A DNA stretch of 64,000 nt, from the NCBI GenBank assembly GCA_036375995.1, contig DASVBE010000095.1, forward strand, positions 1 to 64,000. Direction: 5' to 3'. Each line of letters starts with the position of its first letter. Positions within the stretch are counted from its first letter, which is position 1. Shown here piece after piece: positions 40,430-49,078 of the stretch. Below the pieces are notes generated by a model. It was not told where the DNA came from, searched no databases, and saw only the letters and a program-made list of their open reading frames with translations. This stretch comes from DASVBE01 sp036375995 (GTDB lineage Bacteria > Actinomycetota > Actinomycetes > Streptosporangiales > Streptosporangiaceae). A program made the translations under genes and the position numbers.

Positions 40430-41704
40430 TTACGGCCCGGCGAAGACCTGACGGCCCGCGATCCAGGTCGCCCGGGTCCGCAGGTCGTCGCCCAGCCAGG
40501 CCAGGTCGGCGGCGGCCCCGGGGGCGAGCCGGCCCAGCCAGGGGCAGCCGATCAGGTCCGCGGGCACCCGGGTGGCGGCGGTGACCGCGGTGGGCAGCGG
40601 CACGCCGATGGCCACCAGGTTCGCCACCGCCTGGTCCAGCCGCAGCGCGGAGCCGGCCAGCGTGCCGTCGGCCCGTACCGGCGCCGGGACCACGTCCGGC
40701 AGTGCCGGACCCGGGGCTGGGTCCGCGTCCGGGTTCGGGCCCGGGCCTGCGGGTGCGCCGGGCGGCGGCCCGGCCAGGCCGAGCGGCGGGGCGTCGTGCA
40801 TCTCGACCGGCTCGCCGCCCAGGCGGTGGCGGCGGCCCGGCGGCTGACCCGCGCTGGCCACCGCGTCGGTGACCAGGAAGATCCGGCCCGGGGCCGTGGC
40901 GAACGCGATCAGGCAGGCGGCCGCGGACACGTGCCGCAGGTCCGCGATCAGCCCGCTGGTCAGCCGGGGGTCGGTGAGCGCCTGGCCGACCACGCCGGGT
41001 TCCCGGTGCCGCAACGGCGACTGGGCGTTGTACAGGTGGGTGACCATCCGCGCGCCGGCCTGCGCCGCCGCGCTGACCTGGGCCGCGGTCGCATCGCTGT
41101 GGCCCACGCTGACCCGCACCCCGGCCGCGGCCAGCCGCGCCACGGCGTCAAGCCCGCCGGGCGTCTCCGGGGCCAGCGTGACCACGGCCAGCGCCGGGCC
41201 CGCGGCTTCCATCAGCATGGTGACCGCGTCCGGCGACGGCGGGATGATCGCGTCGGCCTGGTGCGCGCCGCGCCGGGACGGCGCCAGGAACGGGCCCTCC
41301 AGGTGCAGGCCGAGCACCCGGGCCCCGCCCGGCGGCAGGCCGTCGATGATGGCCGCCGCGGACCGGGCCGCGGCGGCCAGGTCCGGCAGCGGCGCGGTGA
41401 TCAGCGTGGGCAGGTACGCGGTGGTCCCGGTCTCGGGCAGCCGCCGGCTGACCGCCGCCCAGCGGTCCGCGCCCGCGTCCTGGAAGCTGACCCCGAAGTA
41501 CCCGTTGATCTGCAGGTCGACCAGGCCGGGCACGAGCACCCCGTGGTCCAGCGCCAGGCTGGGCCGGCGCGGCGGCGGGCCCTGGCCCACCTCGGTGATC
41601 ACCCCGCCGGTCACGTCCACGTACCCGGGGGTGAGGACCGCCACGGCCGGCCCGGCGAGCGGGCCCGCGGTGGCCGGGATGACCCGGGGCGCGGAGATCA
41701 GCAT
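40430..41704 (-). CDS. nagA: N-acetylglucosamine-6-phosphate deacetylase
   Basis: The 424-residue metalloenzyme of the amidohydrolase superfamily has LVPGLVDLQINGYFGVSF, HLEGPFLAPSRRGAHQ, VGHSDATAA, THLYNAQSPLRHREPG, LVTDAV and GTLAGSALRLDQAV in order. It removes acetate from GlcNAc-6-phosphate in amino-sugar recycling. Between the TDAV motif and GTLAGS there is an unusual Pro/Gly/Ala insert (PPLGLAGPPPGAPAGPGPNP and on). No nagB or PTS genes are adjacent. Confidence 0.9.
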   Translation of the reverse strand: MLISAPRVIPATAGPLAGPAVAVLTPGYVDVTGGVITEVGQGPPPRRPSLALDHGVLVPGLVDLQINGYFGVSFQDAGADRWAAVSRRLPETGTTAYLPTLITAPLPDLAAAARSAAAIIDGLPPGGARVLGLHLEGPFLAPSRRGAHQADAIIPPSPDAVTMLMEAAGPALAVVTLAPETPGGLDAVARLAAAGVRVSVGHSDATAAQVSAAAQAGARMVTHLYNAQSPLRHREPGVVGQALTDPRLTSGLIADLRHVSAAACLIAFATAPGRIFLVTDAVASAGQPPGRRHRLGGEPVEMHDAPPLGLAGPPPGAPAGPGPNPDADPAPGPALPDVVPAPVRADGTLAGSALRLDQAVANLVAIGVPLPTAVTAATRVPADLIGCPWLGRLAPGAAADLAWLGDDLRTRATWIAGRQVFAGP

Positions 41705-41734
41705 GGGCTGGCCAGCGTAACGCGGCCGCCGGGC

Positions 41735-42733
41735 TCAGCCCGCTCCCCCCGCCCCGGCCAGCCCGGTCACGGTCCGCCGCGCGGCGGACCGCTGCGCCCT
41801 GGCGACCGAGCTGAGCAGGGCCCGCATCTCCCTGGCCACCCAGGTGGACCGCTCCATCATCGCGACATGCCCGGTCTGCGGCAGCACCACGACCCGGGCG
41901 CGCTGGAACGTCCGGGCTGCCCGGCCGGCCAGGGCCGAGCGGACCAGCCGGTCGTGGCTGCCGTACAGCACCAGCGTGGGCGCGCTGATCCGGGCCGCGT
42001 CCCGCCACAGCGAGCGCGGGCCGTGCCGGGTGTACTCGGCGACCAGGCCGCGGGCGGACGCGACCATCACCGCGTGCCGGTAGTCGAGTTCGTCCCGGCG
42101 CATCACCTCGGCGGCCGCCTCGGCGTACCTGACCGGGTGGATCAGGGACGGGTCCGCGTACACGTCCTTGACCACGGTGGCCGTCCTGACCTCGGCGGGG
42201 ATCAGGTCGAACCGGCGCAGCAGCCAGGCCCCCAGGCCGGGCGCGCAGAGCACGGAGACCCGCAGCGGCAGCGGCCGCGGCCACAGGTCGGGCAGCGCGG
42301 GCGAGATCAGCGTCAGCGTGCGGATCAGGTCCGGGCGCAGCGCGGCGACCCGGGTGCAGACCGCGCCGCCGAGCGAGTTGCCGACCAGGTGCACCGGCCA
42401 GTTATGGCGCTGCTCGATCAGCCCGATGACGGACCGGGCCCGGCCGGTGACCGAGTAATCGCCGTCGGCCGGCACCGGCGAGTAGCCGAATCCCGGCAGG
42501 TCAAGCGCCTCCCCGTGGAGTGCGGGCAGGTCCGGCTTGCTGCCGCCCGCGGCCGGGCGGCGGAGCACATCCATCAGGTCGGTCCAGTTGGTGCTCGCCC
42601 CGCCCAGGCCGTGCACGAACACCGCGGGCTGAGCGTTCTCGGACAGGGCGGGCGCGGACCGCACGAAGACACTGCCACCGTCCGGCAATCCGACGAACTC
42701 CCCTGGCCAGACCGGAACCGGCTCGGTCGTCAT
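41735..42733 (-). CDS. Alpha/beta-fold hydrolase
   Basis: The 332-residue protein has the oxyanion-hole HGLGGASTNW, nucleophile elbow GNSLGG, acid in LYGSHDRLV and His in GHVAMME. The catalytic triad therefore looks intact. Substrate is unknown; serine esterase or lipase-like. The C-terminal 30 residues are Arg/Ala-rich and non-conserved. It is transcribed like nagA, 30 bp upstream of it. Confidence 0.85.
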   Translation of the reverse strand: MTTEPVPVWPGEFVGLPDGGSVFVRSAPALSENAQPAVFVHGLGGASTNWTDLMDVLRRPAAGGSKPDLPALHGEALDLPGFGYSPVPADGDYSVTGRARSVIGLIEQRHNWPVHLVGNSLGGAVCTRVAALRPDLIRTLTLISPALPDLWPRPLPLRVSVLCAPGLGAWLLRRFDLIPAEVRTATVVKDVYADPSLIHPVRYAEAAAEVMRRDELDYRHAVMVASARGLVAEYTRHGPRSLWRDAARISAPTLVLYGSHDRLVRSALAGRAARTFQRARVVVLPQTGHVAMMERSTWVAREMRALLSSVARAQRSAARRTVTGLAGAGGAG

Positions 42734-42824
42734 CCAGATACCCCTTGTTCATCCCCGCTTGGCTGATGCCGAGCCTAACTCCGGAAACCGGGGGTGCGTC
42801 CAGGTCAGCCGGCCTCCTCAGCCG

Positions 42825-43751
42825 TCAGGCGCTGGCCCGGCGGCGGGTCCGGCGCCGGTCGGGGGCGGCCTGCTCCTCGTCGGCCGCCGCCTTGGCCGCC
42901 GCGGGCTTCGTGGTCCGGCCGGTCCTGGACGGGCTGGCCGCCTTGCCCGGGCCGTCGGCGCGGCCGCGGCCGGACCGGCCGTCCTTGGCCGCGGCGATGC
43001 TGGCCTTCAGCGCGTCGGCCAGGCTGACCGGCTCGTCGTCGGCCGCCTTGCCGTTCTGCGGCTGGATCACGTCGCGGCCCTCGACCTTGGCCTCGACCAG
43101 CTCGGTCAGCGCTTCCCTGTACCCGTCGTGGTGGGCTTCCGGGTCGAAATCCTGGCTCATCGAGTCGATCAGCGAGGCGGCCATCTTCAGTTCCTGGGTG
43201 CGGACGTTGATGTCCTGCTCGAGGAAACCGAAGTCGGGAACCCGGACCTCGTCCGGCCACAGCAGCGTCTCCAGCACCAGGACCCCGTCCCGGCTGCGCA
43301 GCACGGCCAGCGATTCCCGCTGGCGCAGCGCCACCTGCACGACGGCGACCTTGCCCGACCGCTCCATGGCGTCGCGCAGGAGCACGTAGGCCCGGGCGCC
43401 GGAGTTCTCCGGCTCGACGAAGTAGCTGCGGGCCAGCAGGATCGGGTCGATGTCGGTCTCGGGCGCGAAGTAGAGCACCTCGATGCTGCGCAGGGTGGGC
43501 AGCGGCAGGTCGGCCATGTCGTCGTCGGTCAGCACCACGATCTCGCCGCTGGGCAGCTCGAAGCCCTTGGCGATGTCCTCGTAGGGCACTTCCTCGCCGT
43601 CCAGCGAGCAGACCCGGCGGAACCGGATCCGGCCGCCGTCCTCGCGGTGGACCTGACGGAACGTGATGTCCTTCTGCTCGGTCGCGGTGTACAGCTTGAC
43701 CGGGATGGTGACCAGGCCGAAGGAGATCGAGCCCTTCCACATGCTGCGCAT
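42825..43751 (-). CDS. ku: Ku DNA-end-binding protein
   Basis: The 308-residue bacterial Ku starts MRSMWKGSISFGLVTIPVKL and has the core beta-barrel with SYFVEPENSGARAYVLLRDA, then an Arg/Lys/Ala-rich C-terminal tail (from about residue 255) typical of actinobacterial Ku. It binds double-strand ends and recruits ligase D in non-homologous end joining. No ligD is within the window. The final ~50 residues are low complexity and may bind DNA directly. Confidence 0.93.
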   Translation of the reverse strand: MRSMWKGSISFGLVTIPVKLYTATEQKDITFRQVHREDGGRIRFRRVCSLDGEEVPYEDIAKGFELPSGEIVVLTDDDMADLPLPTLRSIEVLYFAPETDIDPILLARSYFVEPENSGARAYVLLRDAMERSGKVAVVQVALRQRESLAVLRSRDGVLVLETLLWPDEVRVPDFGFLEQDINVRTQELKMAASLIDSMSQDFDPEAHHDGYREALTELVEAKVEGRDVIQPQNGKAADDEPVSLADALKASIAAAKDGRSGRGRADGPGKAASPSRTGRTTKPAAAKAAADEEQAAPDRRRTRRRASA

Positions 43752-43930
43752 GGTGACTCCCTACCCGGTCGCGGTGCTGATACCAGCAGTGTTGCCCGGA
43801 TTGCCGTGATCAGGCAATTTGGGGTTGCGGGCGGAACGGGCCGTCCGCGGGCCGGATGCCGAAGCCGGTCCAGCTACCCGCCGTAAGATAAACAAGGTTC
43901 CGGCCCATCCGACGAGTCGGGGAGACAGGT

Positions 43931-44554
43931 GTGAGCGCAACGCGGCAGGCCCGCCCAGCAGGCTCGCGGCTGCCTCGGCAGGCCCGCCGACGGCAGTTGC
44001 TCGGCGCGGCCCAGGAAGTGTTCGTTGCGCAGGGCTACCACGCAGCGGCCATGGACGACATCGCCGACCGCGCCGGGGTCAGCAAGCCCGTGCTGTACCA
44101 GCACTTCCCCGGCAAGCTCGAGCTCTACCTGGCGCTGCTGGACGAGAGCGCGGAGAAGCTCACCGCGATCGTCCGCGACGCGCTGTCCTCCACCACCGAG
44201 AACCGGGAGCGGGTGCCCGCCACGTTCCGGGCGTTCTTCGACTTCGTCGGCGACGAGGGCGAGGCGTTCCGGCTGGTGTTCGAGTCAGACCTGAGCAACG
44301 AGCCCGCGGTGCGGGCCAGGCTGGAGCGCAGCACGCACGAGTGCGCCAGCATGATCAGCCAGTTCATACGCGAAGACGCGGGCGTCGGCGAGGCCGAGGC
44401 GTACCTGCTCGGCATCGCGCTGGCCGGGATGGCCCAGGTCAGCTCCCGGTACTGGCTGAGCACCGGACGGGCGATCCCGCAGGATGCGGCCGAGCAGCTG
44501 CTGGCCCGCCTGGCCTGGCGAGGCATCAGCGGCTGGCCGATGACCGAGCGCTGA
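43931..44554 (+). CDS. TetR-family regulator, FasR-like
   Basis: The 207-residue protein starts at a GTG preceded by GGGGAG. The N-terminal HTH is clear (MDDIADRAGVSKPVLYQHFP), and the C-terminal ligand domain is helical. It is followed by DUF3107 and then the ferritin-like and DEAD-box genes, the order around Mycobacterium tuberculosis Rv3208-Rv3211. Rv3208 (FasR) activates fatty-acid synthase genes in response to long-chain acyl-CoA; a similar role here is inferred from synteny. Whether it binds the palindrome at 3004-3019 is unknown. Confidence 0.85.
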   Translation: MSATRQARPAGSRLPRQARRRQLLGAAQEVFVAQGYHAAAMDDIADRAGVSKPVLYQHFPGKLELYLALLDESAEKLTAIVRDALSSTTENRERVPATFRAFFDFVGDEGEAFRLVFESDLSNEPAVRARLERSTHECASMISQFIREDAGVGEAEAYLLGIALAGMAQVSSRYWLSTGRAIPQDAAEQLLARLAWRGISGWPMTER

Positions 44555-44661
44555 GCCGCGGCCGGAGTGGCGTTTCGCTCGCGGCGTAGCTGATCGAAGG
44601 CGGACGGGAGTCTCCCGGCCACGGACCGGGGTTAGCCTCGAAACGAGGCGAGAGGAGTGCC

Positions 44662-44883
44662 GTGGAAGTCAAGATCGGTATCCAGAACGTGGCCCGGGAG
44701 CTCGTGGTCGAAACCACCACGACGTACGAGGAAGTCGAGGCCGCCCTGGCCGCGGCGGTGAAGGCCGAGGCGGGCATCTTCATCCTGCAGGACGAGAAGG
44801 GCCGCCGGGTCATGGTGCCGGCCGACAAGATCGCTTACGTCGAGTACTCCGGCTCCGAGTCCCGCCGCGTCGGCTTCGGCTGA
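44662..44883 (+). CDS. DUF3107 protein
   Basis: The 73-residue protein begins VEVKIGIQNVARELVVET (GTG start, GAGGAG upstream) and matches the family of M. tuberculosis TB9.4 (Rv3208A). The sequence predicts a beta-alpha-beta fold with a C-terminal strand pair (RVMVPADKIAYVEY). Function is unknown. It is always found behind a FasR-type TetR gene in the family's known context. Confidence 0.88.
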   Translation: MEVKIGIQNVARELVVETTTTYEEVEAALAAAVKAEAGIFILQDEKGRRVMVPADKIAYVEYSGSESRRVGFG

Positions 44884-45089
44884 GCAGAGAGTCATCCCGA
44901 TCCTGGCTAAGCCTTAACCGCCGGCGCAGCCGGCCCACCGAGGGACGGCCGGCGGAGCCAGCAGTACTGGCTCGTGGCGGGCCGCGGCGCTGTTTTCCTG
45001 ACGAGCGATGAGGCGCGACGAAGGAGCGCCGAGGGAGCGAGGAGGGAAGGCAGCGCCTTCCAGCGGCCTGGAGCGAGCGGCTAGCACAG

Positions 45090-45755
45090 CTAGGGTTCCA
45101 GGCCCAGGGCAGCCATCCGGCGGGCGTGGGCGTCGGTGAGGTCGGCGAACATCCGGCCTATGTCGCCCAGGCTGGCCGAGCCGCCGGTGAGCAGCCGGGC
45201 CAGCGGGGCGCGCTCGGCGGCCACCCGCTGCGCCTGGCCGAGCGCTTCGCCGACCAGGCGGCGTGCCCACAGCGCGAGCCGTCCGGCCACCCGGGGGTCG
45301 GCCTCGATCGCCGCCCGGACCCGGGCTATGACGAATCCGGCGTACCCGGTGTCCGCCAGCACGTCGGCGACCAGGGCCTTGGTCTCCGGGTCCAGCAGGC
45401 CGGCGACCTGGCCGTAGAAGTCGGCCGCCACCCCGGCGCCTACGTACGCCTTGACCAGGCCCTCCAGCCAGTCAGCCGGCACGGTGCGGGCGTGGAACGC
45501 GTCGATCGCGGCCATGAACGGCTGCATGGCCAGGGCGGGATCCGCGGCGGACCGCTCGATCCGCGCCCGGGCCAGCTGGAAGTGCCCGAACTCGGCCACC
45601 GCCAGGCCGGCCAGGGCCGCCTTGTCGTCGATTGACTCGGCCAGCGCCGCATCTTCCGACATCCGGAAGAACGCCGTCAGCGAGCCGTAGGCGAGAAGCC
45701 CCAGCAGGTCGATGACCCCATCGGCGGCAGGCGCCGGGATGTCTGCAGCCGTCAC
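45090..45755 (-). CDS. Ferritin-like/MiaE-like protein
   Basis: With GTG 45755 the product is 221 residues, a length that agrees with homologs starting just before GVIDLLGLLAYGSLTAF. The protein is mostly alpha-helical. LAVAEFGHFQLARARI contains the E-x2-H of a ferritin-like diiron centre, and two further Asp/Glu positions are likely on other helices. Such proteins in actinobacteria are annotated as ferritin-like or tRNA-(MS2IO6A) hydroxylase-like; the substrate here is not known. It lies between DUF3107 and the DEAD-box gene, as in mycobacteria. The open frame extends to 45821. Confidence 0.78.
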   Translation of the reverse strand: MTAADIPAPAADGVIDLLGLLAYGSLTAFFRMSEDAALAESIDDKAALAGLAVAEFGHFQLARARIERSAADPALAMQPFMAAIDAFHARTVPADWLEGLVKAYVGAGVAADFYGQVAGLLDPETKALVADVLADTGYAGFVIARVRAAIEADPRVAGRLALWARRLVGEALGQAQRVAAERAPLARLLTGGSASLGDIGRMFADLTDAHARRMAALGLEP

Positions 45756-46115
45756 GCTGGCAGCGTAACAACGGGACGCCCCGCCGAGGGCCCGCGCGCG
45801 CAGCAGGCCTGCGCCGATCACGCTTTGCTAGACTGCCGGTATCCGCTGCAGGAATGCGGTAAGCCCCCGGGCGCGTTCTTGTGGATGTCGTGAACTTTGT
45901 GACAGCTGGCACGGTGTCCGCCGGAAGCCGGTGATTGCTCAGGTGCCACTACCGGCACCCTCCGCGAGCATCCGGCCCGCGCCGCGCCAGGGCTGGCAGG
46001 CCCATTCTGCCAGCGGAGACTTGTGCTTAACCCGCGCTGGAGACGCCGGGCGCGCCAATGCGCCCAGCGGCCGCGGGCCCACTGATGGAGGCTGGAAGCC
46101 CTGACTACCGAGATA
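45756..46115. other. 360 bp gap and long leader of the DEAD-box gene
   Basis: No protein-like frame is seen. A TAGACT box near 45829 could serve as -10 of a rightward promoter, which would give a leader of over 260 nt before the helicase. The segment contains GC-rich inverted stretches around 45945-46075. RhlE/CsdA-type genes in other bacteria often have long regulatory leaders. Part of the gap is also the ferritin-like gene's promoter. Confidence 0.4.
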
Positions 46116-47909
46116 GTGCATAACGTGCCGGGCGAGGACCCGGCACTTCCCGACAATCCGACCGCCGGCGGCCCCGCCGCCGATGAGCTCAGCGGTTTCG
46201 CGCCGCCGAGCGACACCGCTGACCTGACCCCGGCCACCAGCCACGGCACCGCCCTGGTGACCGTCGTGACCGCCCGGGCGGCGGCACCGGACGCCGCAGT
46301 ACCCCCCGTGCCCGCCCAGCCGGCCGAGCAGACCTTCGCCGAGCTCGGGGTGACCGAGGGCATCTGCGCCGCGCTGGCCGACGCCGGGATCCTCACCGCG
46401 TTCCCGATCCAGTCGCTGGCCCTGCCCATCGCGCTGGCCGGCCAGGACATCATCGGCCAGGCCCGCACCGGCACCGGCAAGACCCTGGCCTTCGGCATCC
46501 CGCTGATCGAGCAACTGAGCCGGTCCGGCACCCGGACGCCGAAGGCGCCACGGGCGCTGGTCGTGGTGCCGACCCGGGAGCTGGCCATCCAGGTCGCCGA
46601 GGACCTGCGCACCGCCGGGGCCCGGTCCGGCCTCCGCGTGGTGACGCTGTACGGCGGCCGCGCCTACGAGCCGCAGATCGAAGCGCTGGCCTCGGTCGAC
46701 ATCGTGGTCAGCACCCCGGGCCGGCTGCTCGACCTGGAGCGGCAGCGCCACCTGGACCTGTCCCAGACCGGCGCGCTGGTGCTGGACGAGGCCGACAAGA
46801 TGCTCGACCTGGGTTTCCTGCCGGACGTCGAGCGGATCCTGCGGCTTACCCCGCCGAACCGGCAGACCATGCTGTTCTCCGCCACGATGCCCGGCGAAAT
46901 TGTCACCCTGGCCCGGCGGCATCTGCGCCGGCCCACGCACGTGCGGGCCGAGCAGCACGACGAGCCGGCCAGCGTGCCCACCACCGAGCAGCACGTGTTC
47001 CGCGCCCACCAGATGGACAAGATCGAGGTGCTGGCCCGGCTGCTGCAGGCCGAGGGCCGTGGCCTGACGATCGTGTTCTGCCGGACCAAGAGGTCCGCCG
47101 ACCAGGTGGCCGGGGCACTGACCACGCGCGGCTTCGCCGCCGCGGCGGTGCACGGCGACCTGGGCCAGGGCCAGCGCGAGCGAGCTATGCGGGCGTTCCG
47201 CAACGGCAAGGTCGACGTGCTGGTGGCCACCGACGTGGCCGCCCGAGGCCTGGACGTCGACGACGTCACGCACGTGGTGAACTACGAGTGCCCCGAGGAC
47301 GACAAGGCTTACCTGCACCGGATCGGCCGGACCGGCCGGGCCGGCCGGTCCGGCGTGGCGGTCACCTTCGTGGACTGGCACGACCTGCAGCGGTGGAAGC
47401 TGATCAGCGACACCCTCGGGCTCGACAAGCCGGAGCCCGCGGAGACCTACTCGACCTCCGATCACCTGTTCAGCGCGCTGAACATCCCGGCCGGCGTGAC
47501 CGGCGTGCTGCCCCGCGCCCAGCGGGAGAGGGCCGGCCTGGACGCCGAGGAACTCGAGGACATCGGCGAGACCGGGAAGACCCGGTCGCAGGCCGGGCAT
47601 GGCAGCGGGCACGACCGTGGCGGTCGCGGCGGCCGCGGCGCAGACGGCGGCCGGGAGCCGGTCCGGCGCAGCAGCCGGGTCCGGCGCCGGACCCGGGGCG
47701 GCGCGCCGCTGACCGGCCACGGCGACGGGGACGACAGCACGTCTTCGCCGGCGGCGGACGGCAACGTCACGGTGGCGGCCGGGGAGCCGGCCAGGCCCGG
47801 GGCGGGCGCCGACGGCCAGGCCGCCCCGGCGCGGCGCCGCCGTCGCCGGCCGCGCGGCTCCGGGTCCCGCCCGGCCAGTGCGCCCCAGCCCAGTGGTGAC
47901 ATTCAGTAA
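46116..47909 (+). CDS. DEAD-box RNA helicase, RhlE type
   Basis: The 597-residue helicase has a ~65-residue Ala/Pro-rich leader, then the Q motif (FPIQSLALPIAL), Walker A ARTGTGKT, PTRELA, VLDEADKML, SAT, and HRIGRTGRAG, followed by a basic, Gly/Arg-rich C-terminal tail for RNA binding. It unwinds structured RNA in the cytoplasm, often in ribosome assembly or cold response. The start is unsure: GTG 46116 is 24 bases from the only GGAGG (46087-46091), while an in-frame CTG at 46101 is 9 bases from it and would add five residues. Confidence 0.9.
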   Translation: MHNVPGEDPALPDNPTAGGPAADELSGFAPPSDTADLTPATSHGTALVTVVTARAAAPDAAVPPVPAQPAEQTFAELGVTEGICAALADAGILTAFPIQSLALPIALAGQDIIGQARTGTGKTLAFGIPLIEQLSRSGTRTPKAPRALVVVPTRELAIQVAEDLRTAGARSGLRVVTLYGGRAYEPQIEALASVDIVVSTPGRLLDLERQRHLDLSQTGALVLDEADKMLDLGFLPDVERILRLTPPNRQTMLFSATMPGEIVTLARRHLRRPTHVRAEQHDEPASVPTTEQHVFRAHQMDKIEVLARLLQAEGRGLTIVFCRTKRSADQVAGALTTRGFAAAAVHGDLGQGQRERAMRAFRNGKVDVLVATDVAARGLDVDDVTHVVNYECPEDDKAYLHRIGRTGRAGRSGVAVTFVDWHDLQRWKLISDTLGLDKPEPAETYSTSDHLFSALNIPAGVTGVLPRAQRERAGLDAEELEDIGETGKTRSQAGHGSGHDRGGRGGRGADGGREPVRRSSRVRRRTRGGAPLTGHGDGDDSTSSPAADGNVTVAAGEPARPGAGADGQAAPARRRRRRPRGSGSRPASAPQPSGDIQ

Positions 47910-48022
47910 CAACCGCAGTCAGTGATGAGCCGGTCGCGGGGCGCTGAAATCCGGGTGATATCTGCGGATTCTGGTGCATCCACCGGCATTATCTGCCGGT
48001 TCGGCGGGTAAGCTGCGCACCC

Positions 48023-49078
48023 GTGAGCACTCCACGGGCGCTCGATCTGCCCGACCGAGTACGGAAGGTCACGATCGAGACCGGCCGGGGGTCCTTCGCC
48101 GCCCTGGAGGCCATGCCCGGCCGCGGGGTCTGCGAGCGGCGGCCCGCCGTGCTGGTGCCTGGCTATACCGGCAGCAAGGAAGATTTCCTCGCCGTGCTGC
48201 AGCCGCTGGCCGCGGCCGGCCGCCGGGTGGTGGCCATCGACCTGCGCGGCCAGTACGAGACCGCGGCGGCGGCCAGCCCGGCGGGGTACGCGCCGGACGC
48301 GCTGGCCGCCGACGTCATCGCGGTGGCCGCCGAGGTCAGCCAGCAGGACGGCGGCGTGCACCTGGTCGGCCACTCGTTCGGCGGGCTGATTGCCCGGCAG
48401 GCGGCGCTGGCCCCGGGACCCGGGTTCTGCTCGCTGACGCTGCTCGGCTCGGGCCCGGCCGGCCTGAGTGGAGCGCGGGCCGAGGCGGTCCAGTCCCTGC
48501 TGGCCCAGCTCACCGGGGACCGGCCAGAGCAGCTCCCGCAGCGGATCGCCCAGATCTGGGAGCACCACCTGGAGCCGCAGGCAACCGCCGAGGGCGTGCC
48601 CATGCCGATCATCGGCTTCCTGCGCGACCGGCTGATCCGGACCAGCGCGGCAGGCCTGATCGCGATGGGCGAGTACCTGCTGGCCGCGCCGGACCGGACC
48701 GCCGCGCTGGCCGAGCTGAGCAGCGCGCCGGTGCTCGTGCTGTACGGAGAGAACGACGACGCCTGGCCGCCTGAGGTACAGGACCAGATGGCCAAGCGGC
48801 TCGGCGCGGAGCGGGTATGCATCCCGGCGGCCGCGCATTCACCCGCGGTGGAGGCCCCGGAGACCACGGCCGGCACGCTGACCGCGTTCTGGAACTCGGC
48901 CGAGGCCGCGGACCGGCGCCGCCGGGCCGGTTCCGATCAGGAGCCCGCCGGCGGGGCGTCCGCGGCGTCCTCCGGGCGGGCCGGGGCTGGCACCGATGGG
49001 GCCGGCAACGGCGGAGCGGGCCGGGCCGGGTCCGGCCGGGTGAACTCGTCGGCCAGCCCGTCCCACGGCCGTCGCTGA
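48023..49078 (+). CDS. Alpha/beta-fold hydrolase
   Basis: The 351-residue protein starts at GTG. It carries the oxyanion segment LVPGYTGSKEDF, the nucleophile elbow GHSFGG, an Asp in YGENDDAWP and a His in AAHSPAV. The hydrolase fold ends near residue 300. The last ~50 residues are Gly/Ala/Ser-rich and are encoded on the opposite strand to the C-terminus of the following RecB-family gene. Substrate unknown. Confidence 0.82.
   Translation: MSTPRALDLPDRVRKVTIETGRGSFAALEAMPGRGVCERRPAVLVPGYTGSKEDFLAVLQPLAAAGRRVVAIDLRGQYETAAAASPAGYAPDALAADVIAVAAEVSQQDGGVHLVGHSFGGLIARQAALAPGPGFCSLTLLGSGPAGLSGARAEAVQSLLAQLTGDRPEQLPQRIAQIWEHHLEPQATAEGVPMPIIGFLRDRLIRTSAAGLIAMGEYLLAAPDRTAALAELSSAPVLVLYGENDDAWPPEVQDQMAKRLGAERVCIPAAAHSPAVEAPETTAGTLTAFWNSAEAADRRRRAGSDQEPAGGASAASSGRAGAGTDGAGNGGAGRAGSGRVNSSASPSHGRR

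Noticed and set aside
44884..45089. Possible small RNA in the gap between DUF3107 and the ferritin-like gene
   Set aside because: Purine-rich repeated GGAG-like strings are present but no promoter or terminator can be defined from sequence alone.
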